Positions 17,350 to 27,144 of a stretch of 64,000 nt of DNA are shown here, piece after piece. The stretch is taken from positions 496,001 to 560,000 of the forward strand of contig NZ_FZMZ01000004.1 of the NCBI RefSeq assembly GCF_900187325.1. The letters are read 5' to 3'. Under the pieces are notes generated by a model. The model was not told the origin of the DNA and did not search any database. It saw nothing but the letters and a program-made list of their open reading frames with translations. Every line of letters begins with the position of its first letter. Position 1 is the first letter of the stretch. Position numbers and translations under genes: made by a program. This stretch comes from Virgibacillus ndiopensis. Its GTDB lineage: Bacteria; Bacillota; Bacilli; Bacillales; Amphibacillaceae.

Positions 17350-18123
17350 TTATTCCCCGACAAATACAGGTTTTCTTTTCCCTAAAAATGCACGTACACC
17401 TTCATGATGATCCATTGTGTGACAAAGCTCCCATTGTGTTTGTTTTTCTGCGTGTAAATAGTAATCCAGCACTTCTTTCTGCTTCTCGTGGTAAAGAAAT
17501 TTTGTTTTTACCATTGAAGTAAGCGGCTTTGACTGTAGCCTTTGCCCTAATTTGGTAGCATGATCAAGTGCATGTTGATCCGTTACAACATCTACTAAAT
17601 TCATTGCCTGGGCCTTTTCCCCCTTCACTTGTTCCATTCCCCATATGAATTGCTTTGCTCGTTGCGTTCCAATTCGTTCCTGTAACCAGAAATGTCCTCC
17701 ACCATCTGGTGCAAGCCCTACACCGAGAAATAGCATACCAAGTTTAGCATCTTCATTTGCAACAATATAATCTGCTGTGAGTGCTAGACTTAACCCCAAT
17801 CCAGCTGCGGATCCTTGGACTGCCGATATAACCATTTTAGGCATCATATATAACTTCTTGGCAATCGCACATATTGTATCCATTACATTGTCATAATAGA
17901 CTTTATCAGAAAAGTCAGCCATCATGCCAATATCACCACCAGCACAAAATGCCTTCCCTTTCCCACTTATAATTAGAACACGATCATCGTTATTTTCCAC
18001 CTGTTCAATCACCTTTAACAAGTCCTCTAGCATTTCCTTGTTAAGTGCATTGTATCGGTCTGGTCGATTTAAATAAATATATGAAATATGATCAACACTT
18101 TCATAGAGTACTGTGCTCACCAT
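17350..18123 (-). CDS. yhaR: Enoyl-CoA hydratase/isomerase family protein YhaR
   Basis: 257-aa crotonase-fold protein. Substrate-binding residues in NRPDRYNALNKEML (near 20) and oxyanion-hole segments GKGKAFCAGGDIGMM (near 55-69) and VQGSAAGLGLSLAL (near 99-112) are intact; GMLFLGVGLAPDGGGHFWLQER follows. The exact acyl-CoA substrate cannot be read from sequence. AAAGGGGGATTA before the ATG at 18123 sets the start, although the frame is open to 18156. Confidence 0.85.
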   Translation of the reverse strand: MVSTVLYESVDHISYIYLNRPDRYNALNKEMLEDLLKVIEQVENNDDRVLIISGKGKAFCAGGDIGMMADFSDKVYYDNVMDTICAIAKKLYMMPKMVISAVQGSAAGLGLSLALTADYIVANEDAKLGMLFLGVGLAPDGGGHFWLQERIGTQRAKQFIWGMEQVKGEKAQAMNLVDVVTDQHALDHATKLGQRLQSKPLTSMVKTKFLYHEKQKEVLDYYLHAEKQTQWELCHTMDHHEGVRAFLGKRKPVFVGE

Positions 18124-18193
18124 TAATCCCCCTTTCCTAATTTCCATGTTAATCAATAATTCGATATTACTACTAAAAAATCCTTCATTAACT

Positions 18194-18227
18194 AAAAAAA
18201 CGATCCGTAGATTAATTCCACGGATCG
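18194..18227 (-). terminator. Terminator after yheA
   Basis: CGATCCGT (18201-18208) pairs with ACGGATCG (18220-18227); on the minus strand a T7 run follows. Confidence 0.8.
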
Positions 18228-18240
18228 TTTTAGACTACAA

Positions 18241-18606
18241 TTATTGTTCTGTATTTTCCTCTGATGGGTCGCCATATAATTCTTCTAAAGGTTTAGTAAT
18301 AATACGGCTAACGTCATTAATAACGAGATTTAAACGTTGTTCTTGTTCCATTAATTTTGAAATATCGTTATGTTGTTGCACTAGTTCAACAACCTGGCGT
18401 GCTTTCTCAACTTCCTCTTCAGTAATTTCCTGACCCTGCATTTGTTTTTCCTGCAATGCCATTTGTGTGTTACGGAAATTATCAAACATTTGCTTAGCTG
18501 ATTCATCACTCATTACCGCATCATAAGCTTCTTTTAAACTTTTAAATTCATCACTTTCGCGAATAGCTTTTTCTAATTCGTATGCACTATCATAAATATT
18601 AGGCAA
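18241..18606 (-). CDS. yheA: YheA/YlbF-family protein
   Basis: 121-aa, wholly helical protein of the YlbF/YmcA group (formerly DUF964): [51 protein letters not shown], then an acidic hinge and a second helix ending in EELYGD. YlbF and YmcA act with RNase Y in B. subtilis; the role of YheA itself is not established. The start is TTG at 18606, 7 nt after AAGGAGG. Confidence 0.85.
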   Translation of the reverse strand: MPNIYDSAYELEKAIRESDEFKSLKEAYDAVMSDESAKQMFDNFRNTQMALQEKQMQGQEITEEEVEKARQVVELVQQHNDISKLMEQEQRLNLVINDVSRIITKPLEELYGDPSEENTEQ

Positions 18607-18749
18607 TGTATTTCCTCCTTAAAATTCTGCTATTGTATTCCTTCCTAACTATACCAAACGAGAACTATCATGTATACTATTTTCTAAACCGATTTTTCTA
18701 CCTGAAAACGGTGTAATATATAATAAAAGACTAAAGAAGAGGATAGATT

Positions 18750-19640
18750 ATGATAAACAAGTTACGCGAAATTTTCCCATCATTAATTCTTAAATCGAAT
18801 ATAGATAGGCCACAAGACAATGACTTTCAGTGGTATATAACATCCAGTAATGAAGTAATTGGCATTAAGAAAAAGGAGCTGACAAAACAAGCTGAAAATG
18901 TACTGTCTGCGCTTTTAACACCCTATCAAATAAGATTACCATTCCCTTCAGAAAAAGAGCAATATTGGTCTGAACTTATTAAAGCAGACAAAATTGAACA
19001 AGAAACTGAATCCCCTTACCGTTTCATCTATTTTTCATTTGCAAAAAACAAGTTAGAACCACTAGCATTTAAAGAGGCAATAAATGAGATTTTCACAAGG
19101 CAAATACCTATTCTATGGGAAACTGATCATTCTGGAATAATTGTTGAAGAACAAACTAATTCTACCGATGAAGCTACTTCCTACGAGCAAATTATTGATA
19201 TATTAATGAGTGATTTATATGTAAAAATCAATTTTTTCGTTGGTCCGTTTCTTCATCAATTGAGTGATGCCAAATCCTACTATGTTACGTTAATACAAAA
19301 TGCTGAAAAATCATTTTGTCGTTCTGAAAAAAAAGTCATTACTTATGTAGAAGCAATTCCTTATTTAATTGTGGAAAAAATTGGACCTGCTTTTCGTACA
19401 ATGATTGCAGAAATAATATTAAAGGAAATCGCTGATGATCATGAGTTATTATATACAATTGAAACATTTATTGATTGTAACTTGAATATTTCTATAACTG
19501 CAAAGGAATTGTTTATGCACCGAAACAGTTTACAATACCGCATTGATAAATTTATTGAAAAAACAGGTATTGATATCCGAGATTTTAACCAGGCCATGAC
19601 AGTTCACCTCGCCTTGTTATCTAAAAATTACATCGATTAG
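18750..19640 (+). CDS. PucR/CdaR-type regulator with C-terminal HTH
   Basis: 296-aa protein whose C-terminus (about 235-290; LYTIETFIDCNLNISITAKELFMHRNSLQYRIDKFIEKTGIDIRDF) is the PucR-type helix-turn-helix in which HRNSLQYR is diagnostic. The N-terminal 200 residues have no domain that I recognise. It ends 115 bp before an MsmX/UgpC-like ATPase gene in the same direction, so control of sugar uptake is plausible. RBS AGAGGATAG; a long hairpin follows the stop. Confidence 0.78.
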   Translation: MINKLREIFPSLILKSNIDRPQDNDFQWYITSSNEVIGIKKKELTKQAENVLSALLTPYQIRLPFPSEKEQYWSELIKADKIEQETESPYRFIYFSFAKNKLEPLAFKEAINEIFTRQIPILWETDHSGIIVEEQTNSTDEATSYEQIIDILMSDLYVKINFFVGPFLHQLSDAKSYYVTLIQNAEKSFCRSEKKVITYVEAIPYLIVEKIGPAFRTMIAEIILKEIADDHELLYTIETFIDCNLNISITAKELFMHRNSLQYRIDKFIEKTGIDIRDFNQAMTVHLALLSKNYID

Positions 19641-19683
19641 TAAACATGCACAAACCATTCCCAAATGTTTGTGCATGTTTACT
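19639..19683 (+). terminator. Long hairpin after the PucR-like gene
   Basis: A 17-bp perfect stem, AGTAAACATGCACAAAC (19639-19655) with GTTTGTGCATGTTTACT (19667-19683). The T-tract is short, so it may be a terminator or a processing/stability element. Confidence 0.6.
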
Positions 19684-19721
19684 ATTTATGCTTTTCCTAA
19701 TTTTGTATACAATTAAATTAA

Positions 19722-19735
19722 TGAAAATGCTTACA
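19722..19735 (+). promoter_or_regulatory. Cre-like site before the MsmX-type gene
   Basis: TGAAAATGCTTACA matches the CcpA operator consensus TGWNANCGNTNWCA with one mismatch (T for C at position 7). It is 20 bp upstream of the coding start, a place where CcpA would block transcription. Single-mismatch matches do arise by chance in AT-rich DNA. Confidence 0.35.
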
Positions 19736-19755
19736 AAAAATAGGGGGAAATAAAA

Positions 19756-20853
19756 ATGGCAGAATTACGCTTAGATCATATTCAAAAATCATATGATAAA
19801 AAAGTTATTGCTGTAGATGACTTTAATTTAGACATTAAGGACAAAGAATTCATCGTTTTTGTTGGCCCGTCTGGGTGTGGGAAATCAACCACTTTACGAA
19901 TGATTGCTGGATTAGAAGAAATTACTGGCGGTGAATTATTCATTGATGATAAAAAAATGAATGATGTTGCACCTAAAGACCGAGACATTGCAATGGTATT
20001 CCAGAACTATGCATTGTATCCACATATGAATGTTTACGATAACATGGCATTTGGTTTGAAGCTTCGCAAATTTAAAAAAGATGAAATTCAACAACGCGTT
20101 AATAACGCTGCAAAAATATTAGGATTAGAAGCTTATTTAGACAGAAAACCTAAAGCGCTTTCTGGTGGTCAGCGCCAGCGTGTCGCATTAGGACGTGCAA
20201 TTGTTCGTGATGCAAAAGTATTCTTAATGGACGAACCATTATCGAATTTAGATGCTAAATTACGTGTGCAAATGCGTGCAGAAATACAAAAGCTTCATAA
20301 ACGTCTACAAACAACTACAATTTACGTTACACATGACCAAACCGAAGCAATGACAATGGCAACGCGCCTTGTCGTTATGAAAGACGGAATCATTCAACAA
20401 GTCGGTGCTCCTAAAGAAGTATATGACAGTCCAGAAAATGTATTTGTTGGTGGATTTATTGGATCACCATCAATGAACTTTTTAAATGGTACATTAAATA
20501 ATAATTACCTACTTTTAGATGATATAAAAATAAAAGTTCCAGAAGGAAAAATGAAAGTACTTCGTGAAAAAGGTTATGTTGATAAGGACATTATTCTTGG
20601 AATTCGACCTGAGGATATCCACGATGAGCCAGTGTTTATCGATTCTACTCCTGAAACAAAAATAAACGCTACAATTGAGGTTGCGGAATTGATGGGTGCA
20701 GAAACATATCTTTATTCAAAAGTAAACGATCAAGACTTTATTGCTCGTGTTGACTCCCGTTCTGACATTAATGGAGGAGAACATCTTGACCTAGCTTTTG
20801 ATATGAACAAAGCACATTTCTTTGATCCAGAAACGGAGCAACGAATTAGATAA
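19756..20853 (+). CDS. msmX: Sugar ABC importer ATPase, MsmX/UgpC type
   Basis: 365-aa ATPase that serves CUT1-type sugar importers. Walker A GPSGCGKST near 36-44, Q-loop FQNYALYPHMNVYDNM, signature LSGGQRQRV near 135, Walker B VFLMDEPLSNLDAKL near 154, and the C-terminal TOBE domain (LGIRPEDIHDEP near 284). No permease or binding-protein gene is adjacent, which is usual for MsmX, a shared ATPase that energises several transporters. RBS GGGGGAAAT. A cre-like sequence lies upstream. Confidence 0.85.
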   Translation: MAELRLDHIQKSYDKKVIAVDDFNLDIKDKEFIVFVGPSGCGKSTTLRMIAGLEEITGGELFIDDKKMNDVAPKDRDIAMVFQNYALYPHMNVYDNMAFGLKLRKFKKDEIQQRVNNAAKILGLEAYLDRKPKALSGGQRQRVALGRAIVRDAKVFLMDEPLSNLDAKLRVQMRAEIQKLHKRLQTTTIYVTHDQTEAMTMATRLVVMKDGIIQQVGAPKEVYDSPENVFVGGFIGSPSMNFLNGTLNNNYLLLDDIKIKVPEGKMKVLREKGYVDKDIILGIRPEDIHDEPVFIDSTPETKINATIEVAELMGAETYLYSKVNDQDFIARVDSRSDINGGEHLDLAFDMNKAHFFDPETEQRIR

Positions 20854-20900
20854 TAATCAAAAGCTCATGGGCTTGATATTCAATTTTTAACAATACTTAA

Positions 20901-20940
20901 AAAACAGCTATTTTGTAATGATGCAAAATAGCTGTTTTTG
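20901..20940 (+). terminator. Terminator after the MsmX-type gene
   Basis: AAAACAGCTATTTTG (20901-20915) pairs perfectly with CAAAATAGCTGTTTT (20924-20938). Confidence 0.85.
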
Positions 20941-21061
20941 TATAATTTTTATTTTGATGGAAATACTACCGTTAAATTATGTAAAATACAGAGGGATGTC
21001 TTAAAGACGATCCCTCTATATTTTGAATTAGGGGATGGGTCAAAACCCATCTCAAGCCATA

Positions 21062-21268
21062 TTATTGAGGTTGTTGTCCGCCAAATTGTTGTTGTGCAGT
21101 TGCTACTAGACGTTTTGTGATTTCACCACCAACAGAACCGTTAGCACGTGAAGTAGTGTCAGCACCTAAGTTAACACCAAATTCTTGAGCAATTTCATAT
21201 TTCATTTGATCAAGAGCTTGTTGAGCGCCAGGAACTACTAATTGGTTTGAATTGTTGTTGTTAGCCAT
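21062..21268 (-). CDS. sspB: Alpha/beta-type small acid-soluble spore protein
   Basis: 68-aa DNA-binding spore protein made in the forespore to protect [24 protein letters not shown] is followed by the GPR protease cleavage region ([31 protein letters not shown]), ending in a Gln/Gly tail. The frame is open to 21277, but GGAGGTG stands 6 nt before the ATG at 21268. Position near yheA matches sspB of B. subtilis; which of several SASP paralogues it is remains uncertain. Confidence 0.92.
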   Translation of the reverse strand: MANNNNSNQLVVPGAQQALDQMKYEIAQEFGVNLGADTTSRANGSVGGEITKRLVATAQQQFGGQQPQ

Positions 21269-21378
21269 GTTTATCACCTCCTGTAATCATATTGTTAGCA
21301 TTTCATAAAAACTTATCACAAAATATTGTTGGTAAATTGTGCTTATAGATGAGAGCGTTTGATAGTAAGAGGATTTAA

Positions 21379-21426
21379 AGATATAAAAATGCTCATTACG
21401 CAATGGTAATGAGCATTTTTATATCT
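21379..21426 (-). terminator. Terminator downstream of fumC
   Basis: A nearly perfect 21-bp stem, with GCTCATTAC (21391-21399) pairing to GTAATGAGC (21406-21414), continuing outward through A/T pairs to AGATAT/ATATCT. Confidence 0.85.
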
Positions 21427-21448
21427 TATAGAATTATTGACATACTAG

Positions 21449-22834
21449 TTATTTAGGCTGTGTCATTTCTTTTGGATTAACATACTTATCAAACTCTTCT
21501 TCTGTTAATAATCCTAATTCAACAGCTGTTTCTTTTAACGTTGAGTTGTCACTGAATGCTTTCTTGGCAATCTTAGCAGCATTTTCATAACCAATATGTG
21601 GATTTAATGCTGTTACTAACATTAAAGAGTCATTCAAATATTTCTCAATTTGTTCATGGTTTGGCTCGATTCCCTCTACACAGCGTTCATTAAATGAAAG
21701 CATACTATCAGCAAGAAGACCACAAGATTGCAAGAAATTATAAGCAATAACTGGTTTGAATACATTTAATTCGAAATTTCCTTGACTTGCAGCAAACCCG
21801 ATGGTTGCATCATTTCCCATTACCTGTGCTGCAACCATCGTAACTGCTTCACTTTGTGTTGGATTAACTTTCCCTGGCATAATGGAGCTACCTGGTTCAT
21901 TTGCTGGGATTGTGATCTCACCTATCCCACAGCGCGGACCACTCGCTAACCAGCGTACATCATTTGCAATTTTCATTAGATCAGCAGCTAGTCCCTTCAA
22001 TGCCCCATGAGCATAAACCGTCTCATCATGACTAGTTAAGGCATGGAATTTATTCGGTGCGGAAATAAAGCTTTTTCCTGTTTCTTCATTAACTGCCTCA
22101 CAAACTTTTTCAGAAAACGCAGGATGAGCATTCAAACCTGTGCCTACTGCCGTTCCACCAATCGCAAGTTCTCTCAAATATGGTAAGCTTTCTGTGATCA
22201 TGCTTTCCGACTTTTCAAGCATACGATGCCAGCCACTTATTTCTTGTCCAAGTGTTAAAGGTGTAGCATCTTGCAGGTGTGTACGACCAATTTTTACAAT
22301 ATCATTAAATGCTTCCATTTTTGTTCTTAACGTATCTTTAAGTGTGTGCAATGATGGAAGAACGGCATCTTCCACCTTCAAAACTGCTGCAATATGCATA
22401 GCAGTTGGGTATGTGTCATTTGAACTTTGTGATTTATTTACATCGTCATTTGGATGAAGTCTTATATTGCTTCCTTGTTCAGTCAACCATTGATTCCCAA
22501 CATGTGCAATCACTTCATTAACATTCATATTTGATTGGGTCCCGCTTCCTGTTTGCCAAACAACTAAAGGAAAATGTTGGTCAAGGGTCCCTTCTACTAC
22601 TTGATCTGCTGCATAGGCAATTGCTTCAGCTTTTTTTTGATCCATTAACCCTAAATCACTATTTGCTTTTGCGGCACTTTTTTTCAAAATCGCGAATGCT
22701 TTTACAATTTCTTTTGGCATTTTTTCGTTTCCAATTGGGAAGTTTTGCTTACTGCGTTGGGTTTGTGCTGCCCAATATTTATCAGCAGGTACCTTAACCT
22801 CTCCAAGTGTATCCTTTTCTATACGATAATCCAT
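21449..22834 (-). CDS. fumC: Class II fumarate hydratase
   Basis: Iron-independent fumarase of the TCA cycle (fumarate + water to malate), 461 aa; the B. subtilis gene is also called citG. The superfamily signature [11 protein letters not shown] is near residue 316, with other active-site segments [14 protein letters not shown] near 96 and [16 protein letters not shown] near 183. Full length. RBS AGGGAGG 4 nt before the ATG. Monocistronic between two terminators. Confidence 0.96.
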   Translation of the reverse strand: MDYRIEKDTLGEVKVPADKYWAAQTQRSKQNFPIGNEKMPKEIVKAFAILKKSAAKANSDLGLMDQKKAEAIAYAADQVVEGTLDQHFPLVVWQTGSGTQSNMNVNEVIAHVGNQWLTEQGSNIRLHPNDDVNKSQSSNDTYPTAMHIAAVLKVEDAVLPSLHTLKDTLRTKMEAFNDIVKIGRTHLQDATPLTLGQEISGWHRMLEKSESMITESLPYLRELAIGGTAVGTGLNAHPAFSEKVCEAVNEETGKSFISAPNKFHALTSHDETVYAHGALKGLAADLMKIANDVRWLASGPRCGIGEITIPANEPGSSIMPGKVNPTQSEAVTMVAAQVMGNDATIGFAASQGNFELNVFKPVIAYNFLQSCGLLADSMLSFNERCVEGIEPNHEQIEKYLNDSLMLVTALNPHIGYENAAKIAKKAFSDNSTLKETAVELGLLTEEEFDKYVNPKEMTQPK

Positions 22835-23142
22835 TCATGTAGCCTCCCTATGTATATGCTTGTTTTTTCCCTTCCTCTATTTTAGTACAGCCCGAATTGC
22901 AAAACAATTTTTTTGTTACAAAAACAACAATTATTCTCATGATCATCAATTCATTTAGTGTGGATTTTTGTACTTATCATAAACGAATCAGACATTCACG
23001 AGCAGTTATCTCTTATTAAAAATATCGTTTTTCAAATTAGAGGATTAAACACCAGTTAATTCGTAACGAAATTGTCTATGTTTTTTTCACCAAATTTTAC
23101 GGAATATCTCGTATAATAGAAACTAACTAAGGAGGATTTCGT
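22835..23142. other. Intergenic region with divergent promoters
   Basis: About 308 bp between the divergent fumC and 23143 genes. It is AT-rich, with a -10-like TATAAT at 23112-23117 in front of the plus-strand gene, but I cannot identify a convincing -35, operator, small ORF or RNA in it. Confidence 0.4.
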
Positions 23143-24060
23143 ATGCCAAATATATGGACTCATATGCTTTTTTGTGAGGATGTTGTAGATACAATCAAAA
23201 ATCCTACCCAGATTTCACAGCACGAAGCTTATATGAAATTAGGTGCTCAAGGACCAGATCCATTTTTTTATTATAATTTTTGGCCGTGGGTTAAAGAAGA
23301 ACCTGTTCACAACATTGGAATGGTATTACATACAATGCGATGTGGAGCATTTTTAATGGACTTAATTGTTTCTGCAAAAGATATGGACCATCATGTTAAA
23401 GCCTATGTATTTGGATTTGTAACACATCACATTTTAGACAGAAACGCACATCCGTATATTCATTTCCGTGCGGGTTACGAAGGTAACAAACACCAAAAAC
23501 TTGAAATATTAATCGATACAAAAATGATGGAAAAATACCATAATCTAAAAACATGGAAAGTACCAGTATACAAGGAAATTGATGTCGGCTATACATTGGA
23601 CAAGGATATCGCCTGCTTACTTCATTCAACAATAACAAAACATTATCCGGAAGTGAAAGACGAAACAACTTTGCACAATATAAAGAAATCATACCGTGAT
23701 ATGAAATTGGCTTTACGACTGTTAGCTGATCCATATGGATGGAAAAATAACCTATTAGGTTCGCTTGTTTCATCTTTCTCCCATCAACCAATAAAAGATG
23801 ATGTAGACTATTTGAATTTAAATGAAACAATCTGGCATCACCCTGCAACCAATGAGCCATGTTCCGAAAGCTTTATTGAACTTTATAATAGAGGTCTGGC
23901 AGAAGGAATTGAAATTATGACAGCATTATTAGAATATTGGGAAGGTCGAAACGATGCGTCCATACAGCTGCTTCATGATTTAATTGGGGATATCTCATAT
24001 GATACCGGAAAATCTTTAACATTGAACTTAGAGAACAAATATAGTGCACCTATTGTATAA
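23143..24060 (+). CDS. Zinc-dependent phospholipase C/nuclease-like protein
   Basis: 305-aa protein of the zinc-dependent phospholipase C-like family (PF00882 type). Metal-ligand candidates lie in the expected order: NIWTHMLF near 3-10, LGAQGPDPFF near 32, VLHTMRCG near 61, FVTHHILDRNAHPYIHFRAGYEG near 92-114 with H and D residues. No signal peptide, in contrast to secreted phospholipase C. The family is common in Firmicutes and its true substrate is not known. AAGGAGG precedes the ATG. Confidence 0.75.
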   Translation: MPNIWTHMLFCEDVVDTIKNPTQISQHEAYMKLGAQGPDPFFYYNFWPWVKEEPVHNIGMVLHTMRCGAFLMDLIVSAKDMDHHVKAYVFGFVTHHILDRNAHPYIHFRAGYEGNKHQKLEILIDTKMMEKYHNLKTWKVPVYKEIDVGYTLDKDIACLLHSTITKHYPEVKDETTLHNIKKSYRDMKLALRLLADPYGWKNNLLGSLVSSFSHQPIKDDVDYLNLNETIWHHPATNEPCSESFIELYNRGLAEGIEIMTALLEYWEGRNDASIQLLHDLIGDISYDTGKSLTLNLENKYSAPIV

Positions 24061-24110
24061 GGAAACCTGTGTGTTTTCCCGTAGCGGTCACAGCGAGCAA
24101 ACATGATTTT
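24061..24110 (+). repeat. Possible remnant of the dispersed repeat
   Basis: TTTTCCCGTAGCGGTCACAG followed by CGAGCAAACATGATTTT resembles the right part of copy R2 (TTCCGCAGCGGTAGAAGGTC followed by ACCAAACATAATTTTT). Only about 40 bp, so this is a weak call. Confidence 0.3.
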
Positions 24111-24130
24111 GAGTTACATTACATTTCTAT

Positions 24131-24166
24131 AAAATGAGGCTATCGTATTGACAGCCTCATTTTTTG
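24131..24166. terminator. Bidirectional terminator
   Basis: AAAATGAGGCT (24131-24141) pairs with AGCCTCATTTT (24153-24163), flanked by A and T runs; it serves the converging genes at 23143 and 24167. Confidence 0.85.
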
Positions 24167-25477
24167 TTAATTCGGTTTGATTTCAATTTTCTCTTCCATA
24201 TTTGTATTTCTTCTAGCATCAGCTACACCCTTTTCAATATTTACAAATCGTAATAGGGTAATACCAATGATAAAGAAAATGACAAGTGACATAATACCTA
24301 ATCGGCTGGAACCGGTCAGCTGCCCAACTAATCCAAATAAGAATGGACCAAAAATTGCTGCAAACTTAGAGGATATCCCGTAAAATCCAAAAAATTCAGC
24401 ATGTCTATTTGCTGGAACCATACGACCATAAATCGACCTACTTAACGCTTGTGCACCACCTTGTACGAATCCTACACAAATGGCTAAAAGATAGAAATGG
24501 GTCGCTGTAGTCATAAAATACCCCAAGATAACGATTCCAACATAAATATACAATGATATTGTCAAAGCCTTTTTAGCCGAGATTTTATTAGCTAGCCATC
24601 CAAAAAAGAACGTAAAAGGGATCCCAACAAATTGTGTAATTAAGAGTGCTACAATTAACGAATTTTGCGCAAGTCCGATTTCTGTTCCATATATGGTCGC
24701 CATTTTTATAATAGTAGAAATACCATCGTTATACATCCAAAAAGCTAGTAAAAATATCAGTAATTGCTTATACTGTCTTAGTTCTTTAAATGTAGTTGTA
24801 ACACGTGTATAGCCAATCTTGATATAAGATTTATCACGTTTTTGAGAAACTCTCTTCTCTTCTCTTATATTTTTCAATAATGGTAGCGAAAAGATAAACC
24901 ACCATACCCCCACGGAAGCAAAGGAAATCTGACTTGCAACCGTAGAATTCGGTATACCAAACATGTCGTATTTCAGAATCATTAGAATATCTATTGCTAA
25001 TAGTATTCCACCACCAATATAACCGAATGCAAAGCCACTGGATGAAATTTTATCAATATCCTCCTCAGCAGCTATTTCCGGAAGAAATGCATCATAAAAA
25101 ATATTTGCACTTGAAAATCCTATCGTTCCTACAATCACCAAAAGGGAAGCAAATAGATAATCTCCCTCACCTACAAACGCTAATAGAATACTTGCAATAA
25201 TACCCATGAAAGCAAAAAATTGCAGAAATTTCTTTTTTGCTGCTGAAAAATCGCTAATTGCTCCTAAAAATGGTGCTAAGATTGCAACAATTAGCACTGC
25301 AATTGATTGCGAATAACCCCAATAACTAGTTGCTACCGTATCATCTAAATTTGCAGCAGCGACATTGGAATAAAATATTGGTAATACAGCGGCCATAATT
25401 ACAGTAGCAAATGCAGAATTACCAAAGTCATATAACATCCAGCTAAATACTGTCTTTTTATTTTTCACTTTTACCAT
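24167..25477 (-). CDS. MFS transporter of the UMF1/Atg22-like family (YxiO type)
   Basis: 436-aa, twelve-helix membrane protein. The N-terminus TVFSWMLYDFGNSAFATVIMAAVLPIFYSN is the hallmark of the UMF1/Atg22-like family (YxiO in B. subtilis, 428 aa); GVSQGGAQALSRS-like VQGGAQALSRSIYGRMVP near 345 is also typical. Yeast Atg22 exports amino acids from the vacuole, but the bacterial substrate is unknown. GGAGAGGGGGGC precedes the ATG. Confidence 0.85.
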   Translation of the reverse strand: MVKVKNKKTVFSWMLYDFGNSAFATVIMAAVLPIFYSNVAAANLDDTVATSYWGYSQSIAVLIVAILAPFLGAISDFSAAKKKFLQFFAFMGIIASILLAFVGEGDYLFASLLVIVGTIGFSSANIFYDAFLPEIAAEEDIDKISSSGFAFGYIGGGILLAIDILMILKYDMFGIPNSTVASQISFASVGVWWFIFSLPLLKNIREEKRVSQKRDKSYIKIGYTRVTTTFKELRQYKQLLIFLLAFWMYNDGISTIIKMATIYGTEIGLAQNSLIVALLITQFVGIPFTFFFGWLANKISAKKALTISLYIYVGIVILGYFMTTATHFYLLAICVGFVQGGAQALSRSIYGRMVPANRHAEFFGFYGISSKFAAIFGPFLFGLVGQLTGSSRLGIMSLVIFFIIGITLLRFVNIEKGVADARRNTNMEEKIEIKPN

Positions 25478-25749
25478 GCCCCCCTCTCCTACTAAAGCAT
25501 ATCAGATTGCTTGAATGATTAGGACTATTTTTTTTAAAATTAAACAAAAGCATGGGCACCCATTTAACAATGTGTGAACTGGGCACTGCCAAGAGGGTGG
25601 TTAGGTATTGCAGTGTATAGCAGCGGTTTTAATCGAACGGGGAATAAAGGAAAAATCGGTTGAGTAGCGAATCGATGTAGACTTATTTTCCATATGCTCC
25701 CACCAATTGTTGTAAGTTTTATGTATAAAAAGTACTAGCTCATCCTCAT
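25478..25749. other. Intergenic region without recognisable genes
   Basis: The stretch between the UMF1 gene start and the terminator of the IDEAL gene. The part at 25555-25690 is unusually GC-rich for an intergenic region (GGGCACTGCCAAGAGGGTGG; AATCGAACGGGGAATAAAGG) and could be a decayed dispersed element, but I find no clear match to the repeat ends and no ORF with an RBS. Confidence 0.35.
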
Positions 25750-25778
25750 AAAAAAGCCTTACCAAGCAAGGTAAGGCT
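25750..25778 (-). terminator. Terminator after the IDEAL-domain gene
   Basis: AGCCTTACC (25755-25763) pairs with GGTAAGGCT (25770-25778), followed on the minus strand by a T-run. Confidence 0.75.
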
Positions 25779-25786
25779 GTGTCTAT

Positions 25787-26020
25787 TTATTCCCAAATAA
25801 AATGTCTGTATTCTTTGCTTAACTTTAAAAATTCCTCTTTATTTGCATTATCAATGGAGCTGTTTATTGCAGTTTCTAACTTCGCTTTATTCCAGTTAAA
25901 GCATAATTCATCTAATATCATTTGTGAAGACAATTTTAATTCATACGGGATTTCCCGTTTTGCATGAAGAGTTTTACCATCATAACGATAATACCGATAA
26001 ATTAACTTTTCCTTTTTCAT
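25787..26020 (-). CDS. Small IDEAL-domain protein
   Basis: 77-aa protein: a basic, Tyr-rich N-terminus (KKEKLIYRYYRYDGKTLHAKREIPYEL) and a C-terminal IDEAL domain of about 40 aa (LSSQMILDELCFNWNKAKLETAINSSIDNANKEEFLKLSKEYRHF). IDEAL domains occur in short Firmicute proteins such as YpiB; function is mostly unknown. The frame is open to 26080, but GGGGGC stands upstream of the ATG at 26020. Confidence 0.75.
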   Translation of the reverse strand: MKKEKLIYRYYRYDGKTLHAKREIPYELKLSSQMILDELCFNWNKAKLETAINSSIDNANKEEFLKLSKEYRHFIWE

Positions 26021-26268
26021 GGAACACGCCCCCTTGTTCCTTTTTTCTATTATCCTAAATCTTTGGAATAATTGCAACAAAAATGCAAAAAATAGTTAAA
26101 ATTAATTTAGTAGCTCAAATGTTCTTGAATTTTACCAAATGAAACTTACTTTGCTTTTGTCAATACATGTAACCAAGCGCTTGAATGTTTCTCTAGACTC
26201 ACCACATACTACTTTGGTAGACTATTATAGCTGTAAGAAAAGGGCTTTATTTCACTGGAGGCATATGC

Positions 26269-27144
26269 ATGGATCAAGCAGAAAACTTAAAAAGAGGAGA
26301 AAAAGGTGCTTGGATTAGTATCTTTGCATATTTATTCTTATCAATAATTAAATTAGTTATAGCCTATATAGGAGATTCAGAAGCATTGCGTGCAGATGGG
26401 TTAAATAATTCTACTGACGTGATAGCCTCGATAGCGGTTCTTATTGGACTGAGAATTTCTCGTAAACCACCTGATGAAGACCATCATTATGGACACTACC
26501 GTGCTGAAACAGTTGCATCATTATTCGCAGCTTTTATTATGATGTTTGTCGGAATTCAAGTTATGTATAATACATTTAAAAACCTTTTAACAGATAACTC
26601 TACACAACCAGATATGTTAACGGCTTGGACTGCTATCATGGCTGCCATTGTGATGTTTTTCGTTTATCGCTATAATCTAGCTCTTGCTCGAAAAATAAAA
26701 AGTTCATCACTTTTTGCCGCTGCTCAAGATAATCGTTCTGATGCTTTAGTAAGTATGGGGGCATTTGTCGGCATAATTGGTGCTCAATTTGGTGTATTTT
26801 GGCTCGATCCTTTAGCAGGACTTATTGTCGGCGTGATCATCTGCAAAACTGCCTGGGACATTTTCAAAGATGCTACACACACGTTAACAGACGGATTTGA
26901 TGAAAAACAGTTAGCAAAAATTGAGGCAAGTATCGCAAAAGTGTCAGAGGTTAAAAAAGTAGATGATGTAAAAGGACGGGTACACGGAAATCAAGCTTTT
27001 GTGGACATTACAATACTAGTCGATCCCAAACTTAACGTAAAAGAAAGTCATGCGATTACCGAGCGGATTGAACAATTATTAGCAAAAAAGCATAACATCA
27101 CATACGCGCACATTCATATTGAGCCGTATAGTAACCACAATTAA
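26269..27144 (+). CDS. Cation diffusion facilitator, probable Mn(II) exporter
   Basis: 291-aa CDF protein with six helices and a C-terminal cytoplasmic domain (about 205-290). The metal-site motifs are NNSTD in TM2 (near 45) and DNRSD in TM5 (near 155), that is N-x3-D and D-x3-D rather than the H/D pair of Zn transporters; this pattern is associated with Mn exporters such as MneP and MneS of B. subtilis. C-terminal VHGNQAFVDITILVDP. GGAGG lies 7 nt before the ATG. Specificity is inferred from motif. Confidence 0.82.
   Translation: MDQAENLKRGEKGAWISIFAYLFLSIIKLVIAYIGDSEALRADGLNNSTDVIASIAVLIGLRISRKPPDEDHHYGHYRAETVASLFAAFIMMFVGIQVMYNTFKNLLTDNSTQPDMLTAWTAIMAAIVMFFVYRYNLALARKIKSSSLFAAAQDNRSDALVSMGAFVGIIGAQFGVFWLDPLAGLIVGVIICKTAWDIFKDATHTLTDGFDEKQLAKIEASIAKVSEVKKVDDVKGRVHGNQAFVDITILVDPKLNVKESHAITERIEQLLAKKHNITYAHIHIEPYSNHN

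Noticed and set aside
20938-21120. 60-codon plus ORF between the MsmX-type gene and the SASP gene
   Set aside because: Starts inside a terminator, runs antisense into the SASP gene, and has no RBS.
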